The notes under the pieces are model-generated. The model ran no database searches. It was not told the DNA's origin and was given only the letters and a program-made list of their open reading frames with translations. The position numbers and the translations under genes were made by a program. Shown here one piece after another: positions 33,514 to 41,424 of a DNA stretch of 64,000 bases (the stretch's first letter is position 1; the number at the start of each line of letters is the position of its first letter). The stretch comes from Paenibacillus senegalensis JC66 (GTDB taxonomy: Bacteria > Bacillota > Bacilli > Paenibacillales > NBRC-103111). The stretch lies in the NCBI RefSeq assembly GCF_000285515.1, contig NZ_HE610959.1, positions 72,183 to 136,182 on the forward strand, written 5' to 3'.

Positions 33514-34572
33514 CTAATGGCCCGGGTAGCGGCGGAAAACGAGCAGCACAAGCAGAATTAAGCCCAGGTAACCGAAGTAGGTGTACAAATGCACCATTAG
33601 CGAGCTGAATCCGAATTGGCTAATAATCAGGCACAGCAATAAAATAAACAGGACCAGCCAGTTGCCAGGAATCGGCTGCAGCCTTCTAAATGTATTAGTG
33701 TTGCTTAACTGGCGGATAAGCCCGAATACATTGCCGACCAATGTTGTAAAGATTTCTCCATAAATAACGATTAGAAACAAAATATGTATCCATGGACCAA
33801 AGTTGCGGATCACTTCACCCATCGGAATAGCATACTGGGAGATGAGCGGCATTTTAGCAAGCAAAGCAAAATGAACGATCATGAGCATGATCCCGACTCC
33901 GATTCCCCCCCATAATCCACCCCAACGCAGCACTTTTTCATCATTAATTTCACTTCCTAGAGGAACCAGCACTGCCTGTACAAGCGCCATATTGAGAGCT
34001 GCGTAGGAAAAAGCGCTTAACAGCCACCCATTGCCAGCCGTAGTATACATAGCTGCCGGTCCGGGTGTGAAATCGCCTGCCGATATCAGGCTGCCCGCTA
34101 CTATAAGAAGGAATATTAGCATAGCCGGCATCACTAACGAATTGACTAATAAAATACCCGCCATTCCTCTTCTGATGACCACAAACGACAACACCACAGT
34201 GGCGATTATCCCCCACTGATACGGATAACCAAGCTGTTCCTCGACAATGGAGCCTGTCCCCGCGAGCATGACGGCCGAGGAGCCAAGCAGAACAATCAGA
34301 GTGAACCCATTAGCCACCCTGCCGAAGAATTGTCCGAATAAATAAGTATTCAGCTCGCGATAGGAATAGGCTTTGATTCGATGGGCCAGCAGCATCATTT
34401 TGCTTCCCAGCCATATGAAAAGTAATGTGCACATCCATATCCCGATGATGCCAACCGCACCATACCCGGTAAAGAACTGCAGGATTCCCTGACCGGAAGC
34501 AAAGCCGGCTCCTACGACCGTACCAATGTAGGTCGCTGCTACTTGAATGATTTTCACCGGATTTGGTTTCAT
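33514..34572 (-). CDS. YkvI-family transporter-like membrane protein
   Basis: About 352 residues with ten or eleven membrane segments. The start KIIQVAATYIGTVVGAGFASGQGILQFF is the family signature, with a broken first helix like those of amino-acid transporters of the LeuT fold. Substrate unknown. I start at the ATG at 34572; a GTG at 34584 with AAGGGA upstream is an alternative. Confidence 0.85.
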   Translation of the reverse strand: MKPNPVKIIQVAATYIGTVVGAGFASGQGILQFFTGYGAVGIIGIWMCTLLFIWLGSKMMLLAHRIKAYSYRELNTYLFGQFFGRVANGFTLIVLLGSSAVMLAGTGSIVEEQLGYPYQWGIIATVVLSFVVIRRGMAGILLVNSLVMPAMLIFLLIVAGSLISAGDFTPGPAAMYTTAGNGWLLSAFSYAALNMALVQAVLVPLGSEINDEKVLRWGGLWGGIGVGIMLMIVHFALLAKMPLISQYAIPMGEVIRNFGPWIHILFLIVIYGEIFTTLVGNVFGLIRQLSNTNTFRRLQPIPGNWLVLFILLLCLIISQFGFSSLMVHLYTYFGYLGLILLVLLVFRRYPGH

Positions 34573-34786
34573 ACAAGCCCCCACTTTTTCCCTTAAAAAG
34601 GAAGTTTATAATATGTATGGCTTGACCGCTAAAGATATGATTGATGCAGCCTGAGGCGGTAATAAAATCTGTGAAATTGTATGAACGCTGCTAATCAAGC
34701 GGTCTTCTGCGGCGGCGACTTGGCTTGCCTTGACCGGAATTTCATCAGCAGATTACGCGCGCTGTCGGAAAAAGCACAGCACAAAA

Positions 34787-34805
34787 AACCCGCTGTCCGC
34801 GGGTT
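34787..34805 (-). terminator. Terminator of the D,D-carboxypeptidase gene
   Basis: Minus strand AACCCGC, GGACA loop, GCGGGTT, then TTTT. It lies about 70 bp past the stop. Confidence 0.75.
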
Positions 34806-34875
34806 ACTAATACGATGCTGGTTTACGATACTGGGCGCTCTTTATTACATGCAGTCTAGCCGGGCTCCAGTGCAA

Positions 34876-36174
34876 TCACTTCCGCAGCTGCTGATCTTTG
34901 CTTCTATACTGCCGAACGATCTTGCGGAAACACAAAAGCAGAAATAAGATGAAGATTAGCCCGATAAATGAAAAGCCGGTGCTCAACTTAGAAGAAATCG
35001 CCTGACCTTGCAGGGATGAAAAGACCGCTTCAGTGTAAAGGGAGTCTGTCTGCTTCTCCGCAGCTTCTTCGTCAGCCAGTTCTGTTTGCGGCTGAGTGAT
35101 TATGAGCGGCTCTATGTGTACCGTTTCACCTTCCTGGTTGGTCACCTTCAATTCATGGCTGGTTTCGTCCAATGTAGTCGTGAACGTGTCATTTACTTTG
35201 CCTGTAAAAACGAGCTTGTCCGGAAATCGATAACGGCCGGAAAAAGCCGAGAACTCATCTGCTTTTATATCCACATGATGTGTGCGGAAATGCTCGAAGC
35301 CATAATCGAATAAGGTCGTCGTATCCTCATAAGCAAGCTCAGCAGAATCTGCTTTTAAAGTAACCGTGATCCATTCGGTATTGCCCCGCTTGGCTGAAGA
35401 TACGAGGGTATTTCCCGACTGACTGACATACCCGTTCTTGACCCCAGTAGTGCCTTCATAGCGTTTCAACAGCAAATTATGATTATGGAGCGTAGTCTCC
35501 CAGCCTTCCCCAATCCACTCCAGTTCTTCGGTGCCGACTATCGAACGAAACTGTTCATTGTTCATGGCATACTGAGTGATCAGGGCCATATCGTAGGCTG
35601 TAGTTTGGTGCTCCGGATCAAATAAGCCATGGGGATTGCGAAACGTTGTATCCTGTACCCCAATCGTCTCCCTGACAAAATGGTTCATCCGTTCCGCAAA
35701 GCGGCTTTCACTGCCATCCATGTGCTCGGCAATCGCGATCCCCGCGTCGTTTCCCGAATTGATAAGCAAGCCCTGTACGAGCTTCAAGAGCGGGACTTCT
35801 TCGCCTTCCAGGAGATATACCCGGGTGCCATCGGCTTCCCGGGCATTTTTGCTTACCGTAACGATATCGTCCAAATTCCCCTGCTCAATCGCAATGATGC
35901 CGGTTACGATCTTCGTAATGCTTGCCGGGTACATTAAGCGCTTACTGTTTTTCTCATACAACACCTTGCCGGTTGCAGCATCCATCAAGATAGCAGCTTC
36001 GCTGTTCAAGCCGAAGCGGTCTGCCGGAAGCTCGCTTCTTTCCTCTGGCTCCAGGGCATGGACCACCCCGGACCATGAGTTAGAGACTATAAGCACAAAA
36101 ACTACGGCAAAAGCTGCGAAGGTTCGCCAAAGCGTCACCTGAGCGCAGAATTTGTTTAATGTCTTGCCTTTCAT
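34876..36174 (-). CDS. Serine D-alanyl-D-alanine carboxypeptidase (peptidase S11, PBP5-like)
   Basis: 432 residues with an N-terminal signal/anchor (TFAAFAVVFVLIVSNSWSGVVHA). S11 motifs: Ser85-x-x-Lys88 in PASITK, Ser140-Gly-Asn142 in INSGND, and the third motif reads Lys246-Asn-Gly where Lys-Thr-Gly is usual. The C-terminal PBP5-type domain and a final membrane segment (GFSFIGLIFILFLLLCF) follow. It trims the terminal D-Ala of peptidoglycan stem peptides outside the membrane; in spore formers such proteins also tune cortex cross-linking. Single gene with its own terminator. Confidence 0.9.
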   Translation of the reverse strand: MKGKTLNKFCAQVTLWRTFAAFAVVFVLIVSNSWSGVVHALEPEERSELPADRFGLNSEAAILMDAATGKVLYEKNSKRLMYPASITKIVTGIIAIEQGNLDDIVTVSKNAREADGTRVYLLEGEEVPLLKLVQGLLINSGNDAGIAIAEHMDGSESRFAERMNHFVRETIGVQDTTFRNPHGLFDPEHQTTAYDMALITQYAMNNEQFRSIVGTEELEWIGEGWETTLHNHNLLLKRYEGTTGVKNGYVSQSGNTLVSSAKRGNTEWITVTLKADSAELAYEDTTTLFDYGFEHFRTHHVDIKADEFSAFSGRYRFPDKLVFTGKVNDTFTTTLDETSHELKVTNQEGETVHIEPLIITQPQTELADEEAAEKQTDSLYTEAVFSSLQGQAISSKLSTGFSFIGLIFILFLLLCFRKIVRQYRSKDQQLRK

Positions 36175-36297
36175 TACACCAGCCCCAACTTCTTCAGCTT
36201 TTTATAGGCTTCCTCAGACGAAATGCGGCCGCACGATACCAAAGAATAAGAATAACTCTGCCTAAGCCGGCAGCAGATTTTGCCTTCGTGTATTTGC

Positions 36298-36678
36298 CTA
36301 TTTCATTAATTTATTGACAGTTGTAAGCAGCTCATCAATAACTTCTTCATCGCCTTCTTGGATGCGTTCGATTACACAGCTTTTCATGTGATGCTCAAGC
36401 AGCAGCTTGCCTACTCCGTTCAGAGCCGATTGGATAGAGGAAATCTGATTCAACACATCATCGCAATAGGTGTCCTTCTCAATCAATCCCTTAACCCCGC
36501 GAATCTGCCCTTCGATCCGGTTAAGGCGGTGAATGAGACTTTTTTTCGCTTTTTCGGAATGGTGGCTTTTTCGCTCCGTTGAACAGCATTCTTCGCGGCT
36601 TTCCGTCTGCTGGACAGCGGCTTCTGTTAGGTTGTTTTCGGTATTCGCGGTATTATAGCCGCCTAGTTCGTGTGTCAT
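36298..36678 (-). CDS. csoR: CsoR-family copper-sensing repressor
   Basis: 126 residues. The helical core LIHRLNRIEGQIRGVKGLIEKDTYCDDVLNQISSIQSALNGVGKLLLEHHMKSC carries Cys72, His97 and Cys101, the Cys-His-Cys set that binds Cu(I) in CsoR. The N-terminal 45 residues form an extension with CC and HH pairs (EECCSTERKSHHSEK) that may also bind metal. The ATG at 36678 has AGGAGG 7 bases upstream; longer frames are unlikely. No copper exporter or chaperone is adjacent, so its targets are elsewhere. Confidence 0.88.
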   Translation of the reverse strand: MTHELGGYNTANTENNLTEAAVQQTESREECCSTERKSHHSEKAKKSLIHRLNRIEGQIRGVKGLIEKDTYCDDVLNQISSIQSALNGVGKLLLEHHMKSCVIERIQEGDEEVIDELLTTVNKLMK

Positions 36679-36797
36679 CTTCATCCCTCCTGTTCTCCAT
36701 TTTACTATGTCCGGCCTGCCCTGTGCAAAAGTTTGCCGATAATTGCCAGGAGACTGCCGCAAGAGCCGGGTCCGCGGTTAAAACTGTCCGTAATTCG

Positions 36798-37112
36798 CTA
36801 GCTGTACTGATCTTGAAGGCTGAAACGCCGGATATGATCCCATAATCGTTCCTCCTGCAGTATTTCGAGCTGCTTCGGACCGATCAGATCAAAATGCGGA
36901 TATTCAGAGCGAAGATGTATATAGCGGGGATTCAACCCGTATCGCATACACCACTGGATTAGCTTGTCAGGCTTCGAGCAGCCTACTTTTGTTACAGATG
37001 TAATCCCCGGAAAACGAGGATCGAGCCAATAATGAGTTAAATAGGCGATATTGCCTGCAGCCACCTGCTGCTTCCAGCGATTCAGTTCTTCACGTGTCAC
37101 TCCAAAAGCCAT
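36798..37112 (-). CDS. YneQ-like conserved hypothetical protein
   Basis: 104 residues starting MAFGVTREELNRWKQQVAAGNIAYLTHYWLDPRFPGITSVTKVGCS, ending in a PHFDLIG block. This pattern matches the small Bacillales family including B. subtilis YneQ, from memory of that family. Function unknown; no membrane segment. AAGGAG lies 8 bases before the ATG at 37112. Confidence 0.7.
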   Translation of the reverse strand: MAFGVTREELNRWKQQVAAGNIAYLTHYWLDPRFPGITSVTKVGCSKPDKLIQWCMRYGLNPRYIHLRSEYPHFDLIGPKQLEILQEERLWDHIRRFSLQDQYS

Positions 37113-37342
37113 TCTGCCTGCTCCTTGTTCTTGTTTTACCGGCAACAGATCCCATTATTTGCGTAGCGGTCATCCATGGTCATCTATATCTAGACTAATC
37201 AGCATTATGTTTATGGATAATTCCAGCATATCATATTGCTGCACCCTATTGCAGCTACAGGAAAGAAAGCCCTGTCGGCTTGGGCCTCCTGCTCGAAATG
37301 AGCATTGCCTGCCAGCTTGAAAAAAGAAAAAACGGCAGGCAC

Positions 37343-37672
37343 CTAAGTAGGATGCTTAACCGTTTTAACCTCGTACATGTTAACAGTGGTGCTTATAAGA
37401 TAATCCGGCTTTTCCTGGCTGTTCTTGTTGCGATGGCCTGCAATATGCTCGGGGCTCTTCTCCCAAGCCTTCCACGCTTCTTCCGACTCCCATCGAACCA
37501 GGATCAATACCTCCTCTTCCTCGGCATCTCTCTTACGCAGTTTCTTAACCGCGACGCTCAAATCAATGAATCCGGGAATCTTCGTCATCGGACCGCCGGG
37601 CTGGCTGAAGCGTTCAATCACTTCTTCCGTATGTCCGGCCTTTACTATAATCGTTCTAGTTTGGATCAGCAA
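37343..37672 (-). CDS. Antibiotic-biosynthesis-monooxygenase fold protein, probable haem-degrading monooxygenase (HmoA/IsdG-like)
   Basis: About 109 residues of the ABM ferredoxin-like fold: LLIQTRTIIVKAGHTEEVIERFSQPG, IPGFIDLSVAVKKL, VLILVRWESEEAWKAWEKSPEHIAGHR. The Trp and the late His correspond to haem-binding positions in IsdG-type enzymes. The gene has a Fur-box promoter (37831-37849), which supports a role in iron release from haem. I start at the TTG at 37672 because GAGGAG is 7 bases upstream; ATGs at 37678 and 37696 are worse placed. Confidence 0.75.
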   Translation of the reverse strand: MLIQTRTIIVKAGHTEEVIERFSQPGGPMTKIPGFIDLSVAVKKLRKRDAEEEEVLILVRWESEEAWKAWEKSPEHIAGHRNKNSQEKPDYLISTTVNMYEVKTVKHPT

Positions 37673-37830
37673 TGCCATTCTCCTCTCATTACTCATGAAA
37701 ATCTAATAAAGCAAAAGGTTAAAAGCTCAGCTTATGAGGTCCCTAATCACATCAATAGAAAAGCTAAAGCATGACCTGCCGCGAGACGGCCAGCTTGCAG
37801 CCCTTTTTCTTTATTGATTATATTGTATTT

Positions 37831-37854
37831 GATAACGATTCTCATTGTCAATCC
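37831..37854 (-). promoter_or_regulatory. Fur box overlapping the promoter of the haem monooxygenase gene
   Basis: GATAACGATTCTCATTGTC (37831-37849) matches 15 of 19 positions of the classic Fur box. On the minus strand TTGACA overlaps its end and TACAAT follows 18 bp later, so bound Fur would cover the promoter. Confidence 0.65.
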
Positions 37855-37979
37855 AAAACAGCCCGCATTTTAGTTGACAACCCATTAGCAGCAAGGTTAA
37901 ATATGATAGGAATGGCTTGGCTGATGTTCCTGATGAAAATTATCCGCATAAGGAAAAAAGGCTCTCTATAATAATTAGA

Positions 37980-38119
37980 GGTTGACAGTATAAGATAGCA
38001 GAAGCGGAGGGGAAAAGGGAGTCCAAGCTTTCCGAAGGAAAGCAGCTTCGGGAGCATATGCTAACAGTGATCGGAGGTCCCCTCATTCCCCGTTGTGATT
38101 TCCTCCTTTGTTGTCAACC
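37980..38119 (+). ncRNA. Candidate structured RNA of about 140 nt
   Basis: GGTTGACA (37980) and TGTCAACC (ending 38119) enclose a region with nested pairing: GGGGAA (38009) with TTCCCC (38086), GGGA/TCCC and TCC/GGA further in, and a 7-bp hairpin GCTTTCC-GAA-GGAAAGC (38027-38043). TATAAT at 37967-37972 is placed to start transcription near 37979, but the -35 is weak. I do not recognise a known riboswitch or 6S/SRP RNA. It lies 90 bp before the GNAT gene. Confidence 0.35.
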
Positions 38120-38207
38120 ACTAGTTTAAGTTTTGAGCCGGAAAAATGAATGGTTTTTCAGCAAATGGCGGCAGCATGTTATACAAATTGGAGAATAAGG
38201 TGAGCGG

Positions 38208-38657
38208 ATGATAAAGCAAATAGTCGATAATAAAAGGCAATTTATGAAATTGCTGCTGCTAGCTGATGAGCAGGAAAACATGATTGAGCGCTATCTAGAG
38301 CGCGGGGAGCTGTTCGTCTTAGAGGAGGAGGAAGAAGTCAAGGCCGTCTGTGTCGTAACGGATGAAGGCGGGGGAGTTTTTGAGATAAAAAATTTAGCCA
38401 CAGCACCCGAACATCAGCGCAAAGGCTACGGCAAAGCAATGGTACAGTTTGTCAGCAATCATTACCGGGATCAAGGACATACTTTGCTGGTCGGTACCGG
38501 TGACAGTCCTTTAACACTCCCTTTTTATGAGGCATGCGGGTTTGTCATTTCCCATCAAATTGATAATTTTTTTACAGACCACTACGATCATCCGATTTAT
38601 GAAGGCGGCAAACAGTTAATTCATATGATTGTATTGAAAAAGGCTCTCTCTGAATAG
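38208..38657 (+). CDS. GNAT family N-acetyltransferase
   Basis: 149 residues. Acetyl-CoA motif A is FEIKNLATAPEHQRKGYGKAMVQFVSNHY (Q-x-x-G-x-G), followed by LLVGTGDSPLTLPFYEACGFVISHQIDNFFTDHYDHPIYEGG, the usual C-terminal block of the YvbK-like subgroup. The acceptor is unknown. It stands alone, 90 bp downstream of the candidate structured RNA. Confidence 0.85.
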   Translation: MIKQIVDNKRQFMKLLLLADEQENMIERYLERGELFVLEEEEEVKAVCVVTDEGGGVFEIKNLATAPEHQRKGYGKAMVQFVSNHYRDQGHTLLVGTGDSPLTLPFYEACGFVISHQIDNFFTDHYDHPIYEGGKQLIHMIVLKKALSE

Positions 38658-38787
38658 CTTAGGAATCGGGCTTCTTGCATACACTCGAACGGTTTCGTAG
38701 CAGCAGCGAGATATAGGTTCAAACGAGTTGGGCTTGATCTATATCCCGCTGAGTTCTCCTGCCCGGATTTATGGCAAAATGCTAAAC

Positions 38788-39414
38788 TTAAAAACGCTTG
38801 GCCAATTGCTCTACTTCACGCAATCCGTTTTCTATAATCTGCCCGGCCATTTCCGGATTTTGATTATGGCCTTCAATAACGACCTCATGAGGATTAGTAA
38901 TTCCCCAGAATGCAACGGAGTTTTTGACAAGCGACAGGGCCATTTCCAAAGATTTCATTCCTTCATCAGAGTAGATTCCGCCACGCGCGCACAAGAGCGC
39001 GACAGCTTTGTCCCCTACGAGGCCAACCGGACCCTCCGGAGTATATTTAAAAGTTTTTCCCGCCTGCATCAAATAAGTAATATAGGTGACCAATGGCGCC
39101 GGAACGGTAAAATTCCATAACGGAAAAGCAAATACCACCTTATCAGCAGCAAGGAACTGATTCAAATAACGTTCCGCAATATCCGCAGCCTGTTTCTCTT
39201 TCGCTGACGGCTCAATCCCTTGTCTTAGTTTAAACTGGCCGCTAATGGCGTCATGACCATAATAAGGGAGCTCTTCTCCATACAAATCCAGCTCGATGAT
39301 CTCGTCTCCCTCATTTTCTGTACGATAGGCTTGTAAAAACCGCTCATACATGCGAACGCTGACCGCTTGATCCGCCGGCCGGTCATTCGCTTTAATAAAC
39401 AATACAGTTCCCAT
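38788..39414 (-). CDS. azoR: FMN-dependent NADH-azoreductase
   Basis: 208 residues of the flavodoxin-like fold. KANDRPADQAVSVRMYERFLQAYR is the FMN phosphate loop region, FAFPLWNFTVPAPLVTYI lines the flavin, and GLVGDKAVALLCARGGIYS is the conserved GGIYS block. It reduces azo dyes and quinones with NADH and is usually a detoxification enzyme. GAGAGGAAG precedes the ATG; it is divergent from the SufT-like gene. Confidence 0.9.
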   Translation of the reverse strand: MGTVLFIKANDRPADQAVSVRMYERFLQAYRTENEGDEIIELDLYGEELPYYGHDAISGQFKLRQGIEPSAKEKQAADIAERYLNQFLAADKVVFAFPLWNFTVPAPLVTYITYLMQAGKTFKYTPEGPVGLVGDKAVALLCARGGIYSDEGMKSLEMALSLVKNSVAFWGITNPHEVVIEGHNQNPEMAGQIIENGLREVEQLAKRF

Positions 39415-39671
39415 CCGATAACTTCCTCTCTTTTTGTTGTTTCTAACCGCTTAACTGAGCTTAATTATGCACAGTAAAAACGAAAAATAAATTACAGCGA
39501 TGTTTTGAAGTCATCAACTGTAACTTATTTAGTTGTATTATAAATGAAAGTCTTGATAAAGGCAATACTAGCTTTATGCGGTATCCTCAAGGCCTTTCTC
39601 TTGCGGATGATCGCATTCATGAACAGCGCAGCAATGACTGTTCCTACAATCATGACCCGGAGGTGTGTGTA

Positions 39672-39983
39672 ATGAACGAGGACAAGATCTGGCTCGCACT
39701 CGAAGAAGTGATCGACCCGGAAATTGGCATAAACATCGTGGATTTGGGGCTGGTATATGACATCGAGATCCAGGATGATCGCGCCAAAATCGAAATGACC
39801 CTGACGATACCCGAATGTCCGCTCGCTGACGAAATTACAGCTAATGTCGAAGAAGCTGCCCAGAAGGTAGAAGGAATAAGTGAAGTAGAGGTGAAACTCG
39901 TTTGGGAGCCGAAATGGACGCCAGCCCGCATGAGCGAAGAGGCACTTGAGGAAATACGCGCTAGACAAATGGCGCATCCCTAG
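39672..39983 (+). CDS. MIP18/SufT-family iron-sulfur cluster assembly protein (PaaD-like, YitW)
   Basis: 103 residues starting MNEDKIWLALEEVIDPEIGINIVDLGLVYDIEI, the family start, followed by EMTLTIPECPLADEITANVEEA with the conserved Cys and VEVKLVWEPKWTPARMSEEALEEI. It helps mature Fe-S proteins. GGAGGTG precedes the ATG at 39672; the longer upstream frame lacks support. Followed by a terminator at 40056. Confidence 0.88.
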   Translation: MNEDKIWLALEEVIDPEIGINIVDLGLVYDIEIQDDRAKIEMTLTIPECPLADEITANVEEAAQKVEGISEVEVKLVWEPKWTPARMSEEALEEIRARQMAHP

Positions 39984-40055
39984 TTCTTTATTCGCAAAAT
40001 GATGCGCCAATAAGGTCAAGCTCCTGGCCGCTTTTCAGTAACGCCATTGCCGTAG

Positions 40056-40094
40056 ACAGAGAGCCCCGCTGTTATTTGCCGGCAGGCTCTCTGT
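40056..40094 (+). terminator. Terminator after the SufT-like gene
   Basis: ACAGAGAGCC and GGCTCTCTGT form a perfect 10-bp stem, followed by TTCATTTCCTTT. Confidence 0.65.
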
Positions 40095-40131
40095 TTCATT
40101 TCCTTTCATTAACATATAGTCCAGCAACAAT

Positions 40132-40197
40132 ATGACACTTGTCATCCTCTCCCTTTGACAGTTGTGACTACCTAACCCTCCCCCGCTCCTTTACAAT
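40132..40197 (+). promoter_or_regulatory. des promoter with two DesR-like operator repeats
   Basis: TGACActTGTCA (40133-40144) and TGACAgtTGTGA (40156-40167) are 23 bp apart. A -10 box TACAAT (40192-40197) gives a likely start near 40204, placing the sites at about -66 and -43; there is no good -35, as expected for an activated promoter. In B. subtilis phosphorylated DesR binds two adjacent sites in this interval of the des promoter. Confidence 0.6.
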
Positions 40198-40268
40198 AAT
40201 GACAAGGGGCTAAGACAGGAACGATTGCATCTTAGCCAAATGAAACAAACAACTTGAGGAGGAGCCCC

Positions 40269-41327
40269 ATGACCCAATCCAAAATGGCCCAATTGAAAAA
40301 GTCAGTCGTCCCCTATGAACGGCCTGATTCCCGCTCGAGCACCCGGCAAATTCTAAATACTCTGCTTCCTCTTTTCATCCTATGGTTTCTGTCCTACCAG
40401 AGCTTATCCATTTCCTACTGGTTAACTGTGCCGCTCCTTATGCTGGCAGCTGCATTTTTAGTCCGGACGTTCATCATTTTTCATGACTGCTGTCATCAAT
40501 CGTTTTTCAAAAGCCGCAAAGCCAACGATTGGCTCGGCACTTTTACCGGCATACTGACGCTTGTTCCGTACAAACAGTGGAGATACAGCCACTCGGTCCA
40601 TCACGCCTCCAGCAGCAACCTGGATAAAAGAGGCGTTGGTGATATATGGATTCTTACCGTTGAGGAGTATGTTGCCGCACCGTTATGGAAGAAAATTAGC
40701 TATCGTTTGTACCGCAATCCGCTAATCATGTTTGGATTGGGACCGATCTATACGTTTATGCTGCAATATCGGTTCAATCGCCGGGGAGCTAAACGGGCTG
40801 AGAGGATGAATACGTATCTTACCAATCTGGGGATCGCTGTACTTTATTCCCTGCTCATTTGGGCTGTTGGCTGGCAAAGCTTCCTTCTCATCCAGCTGCC
40901 GATTATTTGGTTTTCCGGCTTGCTGGGCATCTGGCTATTCTATGTACAGCATCAATTCGAAGACACCTACTTCGAGCACGAGGATGAGTGGGACTACGTA
41001 AAAGCAGCGGTTGAAGGAAGCTCATATTACCAGCTTCCTAAAGTTCTGCAGTGGCTGACAGGTAATATCGGCTTTCATCATGTGCATCATCTGAGTCCAA
41101 GAGTGCCTAATTATTTGCTCGAAAAGGTACACAACGAAACTGTGCCGCTGCAAAAGGCAACAACGATTTCATTGACAACCAGCTTGAAAGCCCTCCGCTT
41201 CAGGCTGTGGGATGAGACGCAAATGCGGTTTGTCAGCTTCAGAGATATCAAACCGCTGCTGGTTAAGCGGCTGCCTAAGCTGCCTCCAATGCCAACCGCC
41301 CATCCCCGTATGACCGAAAATAAATAA
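40269..41327 (+). CDS. des: Membrane acyl-lipid fatty acid desaturase
   Basis: 352 residues. Three His boxes bind the di-iron centre: HDCCH, HSVHH and HHVHH, set among four membrane segments (LLPLFILWFLSYQSLSISYWLTVPLLMLAAAFL and later pairs). It introduces a cis double bond into phospholipid acyl chains, restoring fluidity in the cold. desK and desR follow, as in B. subtilis. GAGGAGG precedes the ATG at 40269. Regiochemistry (delta-5) is by analogy to B. subtilis Des. Confidence 0.92.
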   Translation: MTQSKMAQLKKSVVPYERPDSRSSTRQILNTLLPLFILWFLSYQSLSISYWLTVPLLMLAAAFLVRTFIIFHDCCHQSFFKSRKANDWLGTFTGILTLVPYKQWRYSHSVHHASSSNLDKRGVGDIWILTVEEYVAAPLWKKISYRLYRNPLIMFGLGPIYTFMLQYRFNRRGAKRAERMNTYLTNLGIAVLYSLLIWAVGWQSFLLIQLPIIWFSGLLGIWLFYVQHQFEDTYFEHEDEWDYVKAAVEGSSYYQLPKVLQWLTGNIGFHHVHHLSPRVPNYLLEKVHNETVPLQKATTISLTTSLKALRFRLWDETQMRFVSFRDIKPLLVKRLPKLPPMPTAHPRMTENK

Positions 41328-41424
41328 ACTTACCTGATTAGCGGACATCCCGGCTTCAAGCGGTAACAGGCTTTCGCTTGTGTTACAATAACAGCGGACA
41401 GCTTAATTCATGTAGGGGGTTCCC

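Noticed and set aside
37903-37971. A 22-codon hydrophobic, basic-tailed peptide (type I toxin-like) next to the candidate structured RNA
   Set aside because: Its ATG lies upstream of the start expected from the only good promoter (TTGACA-17-TTAAAT ends at 37902), so it would not be on that transcript; no antitoxin RNA is evident.
38027-38060. Likeness of CCGAAGGAAAGCAGC to the conserved SRP RNA tip
   Set aside because: The conserved symmetric loop and partner strand are missing, so I take the likeness as chance.
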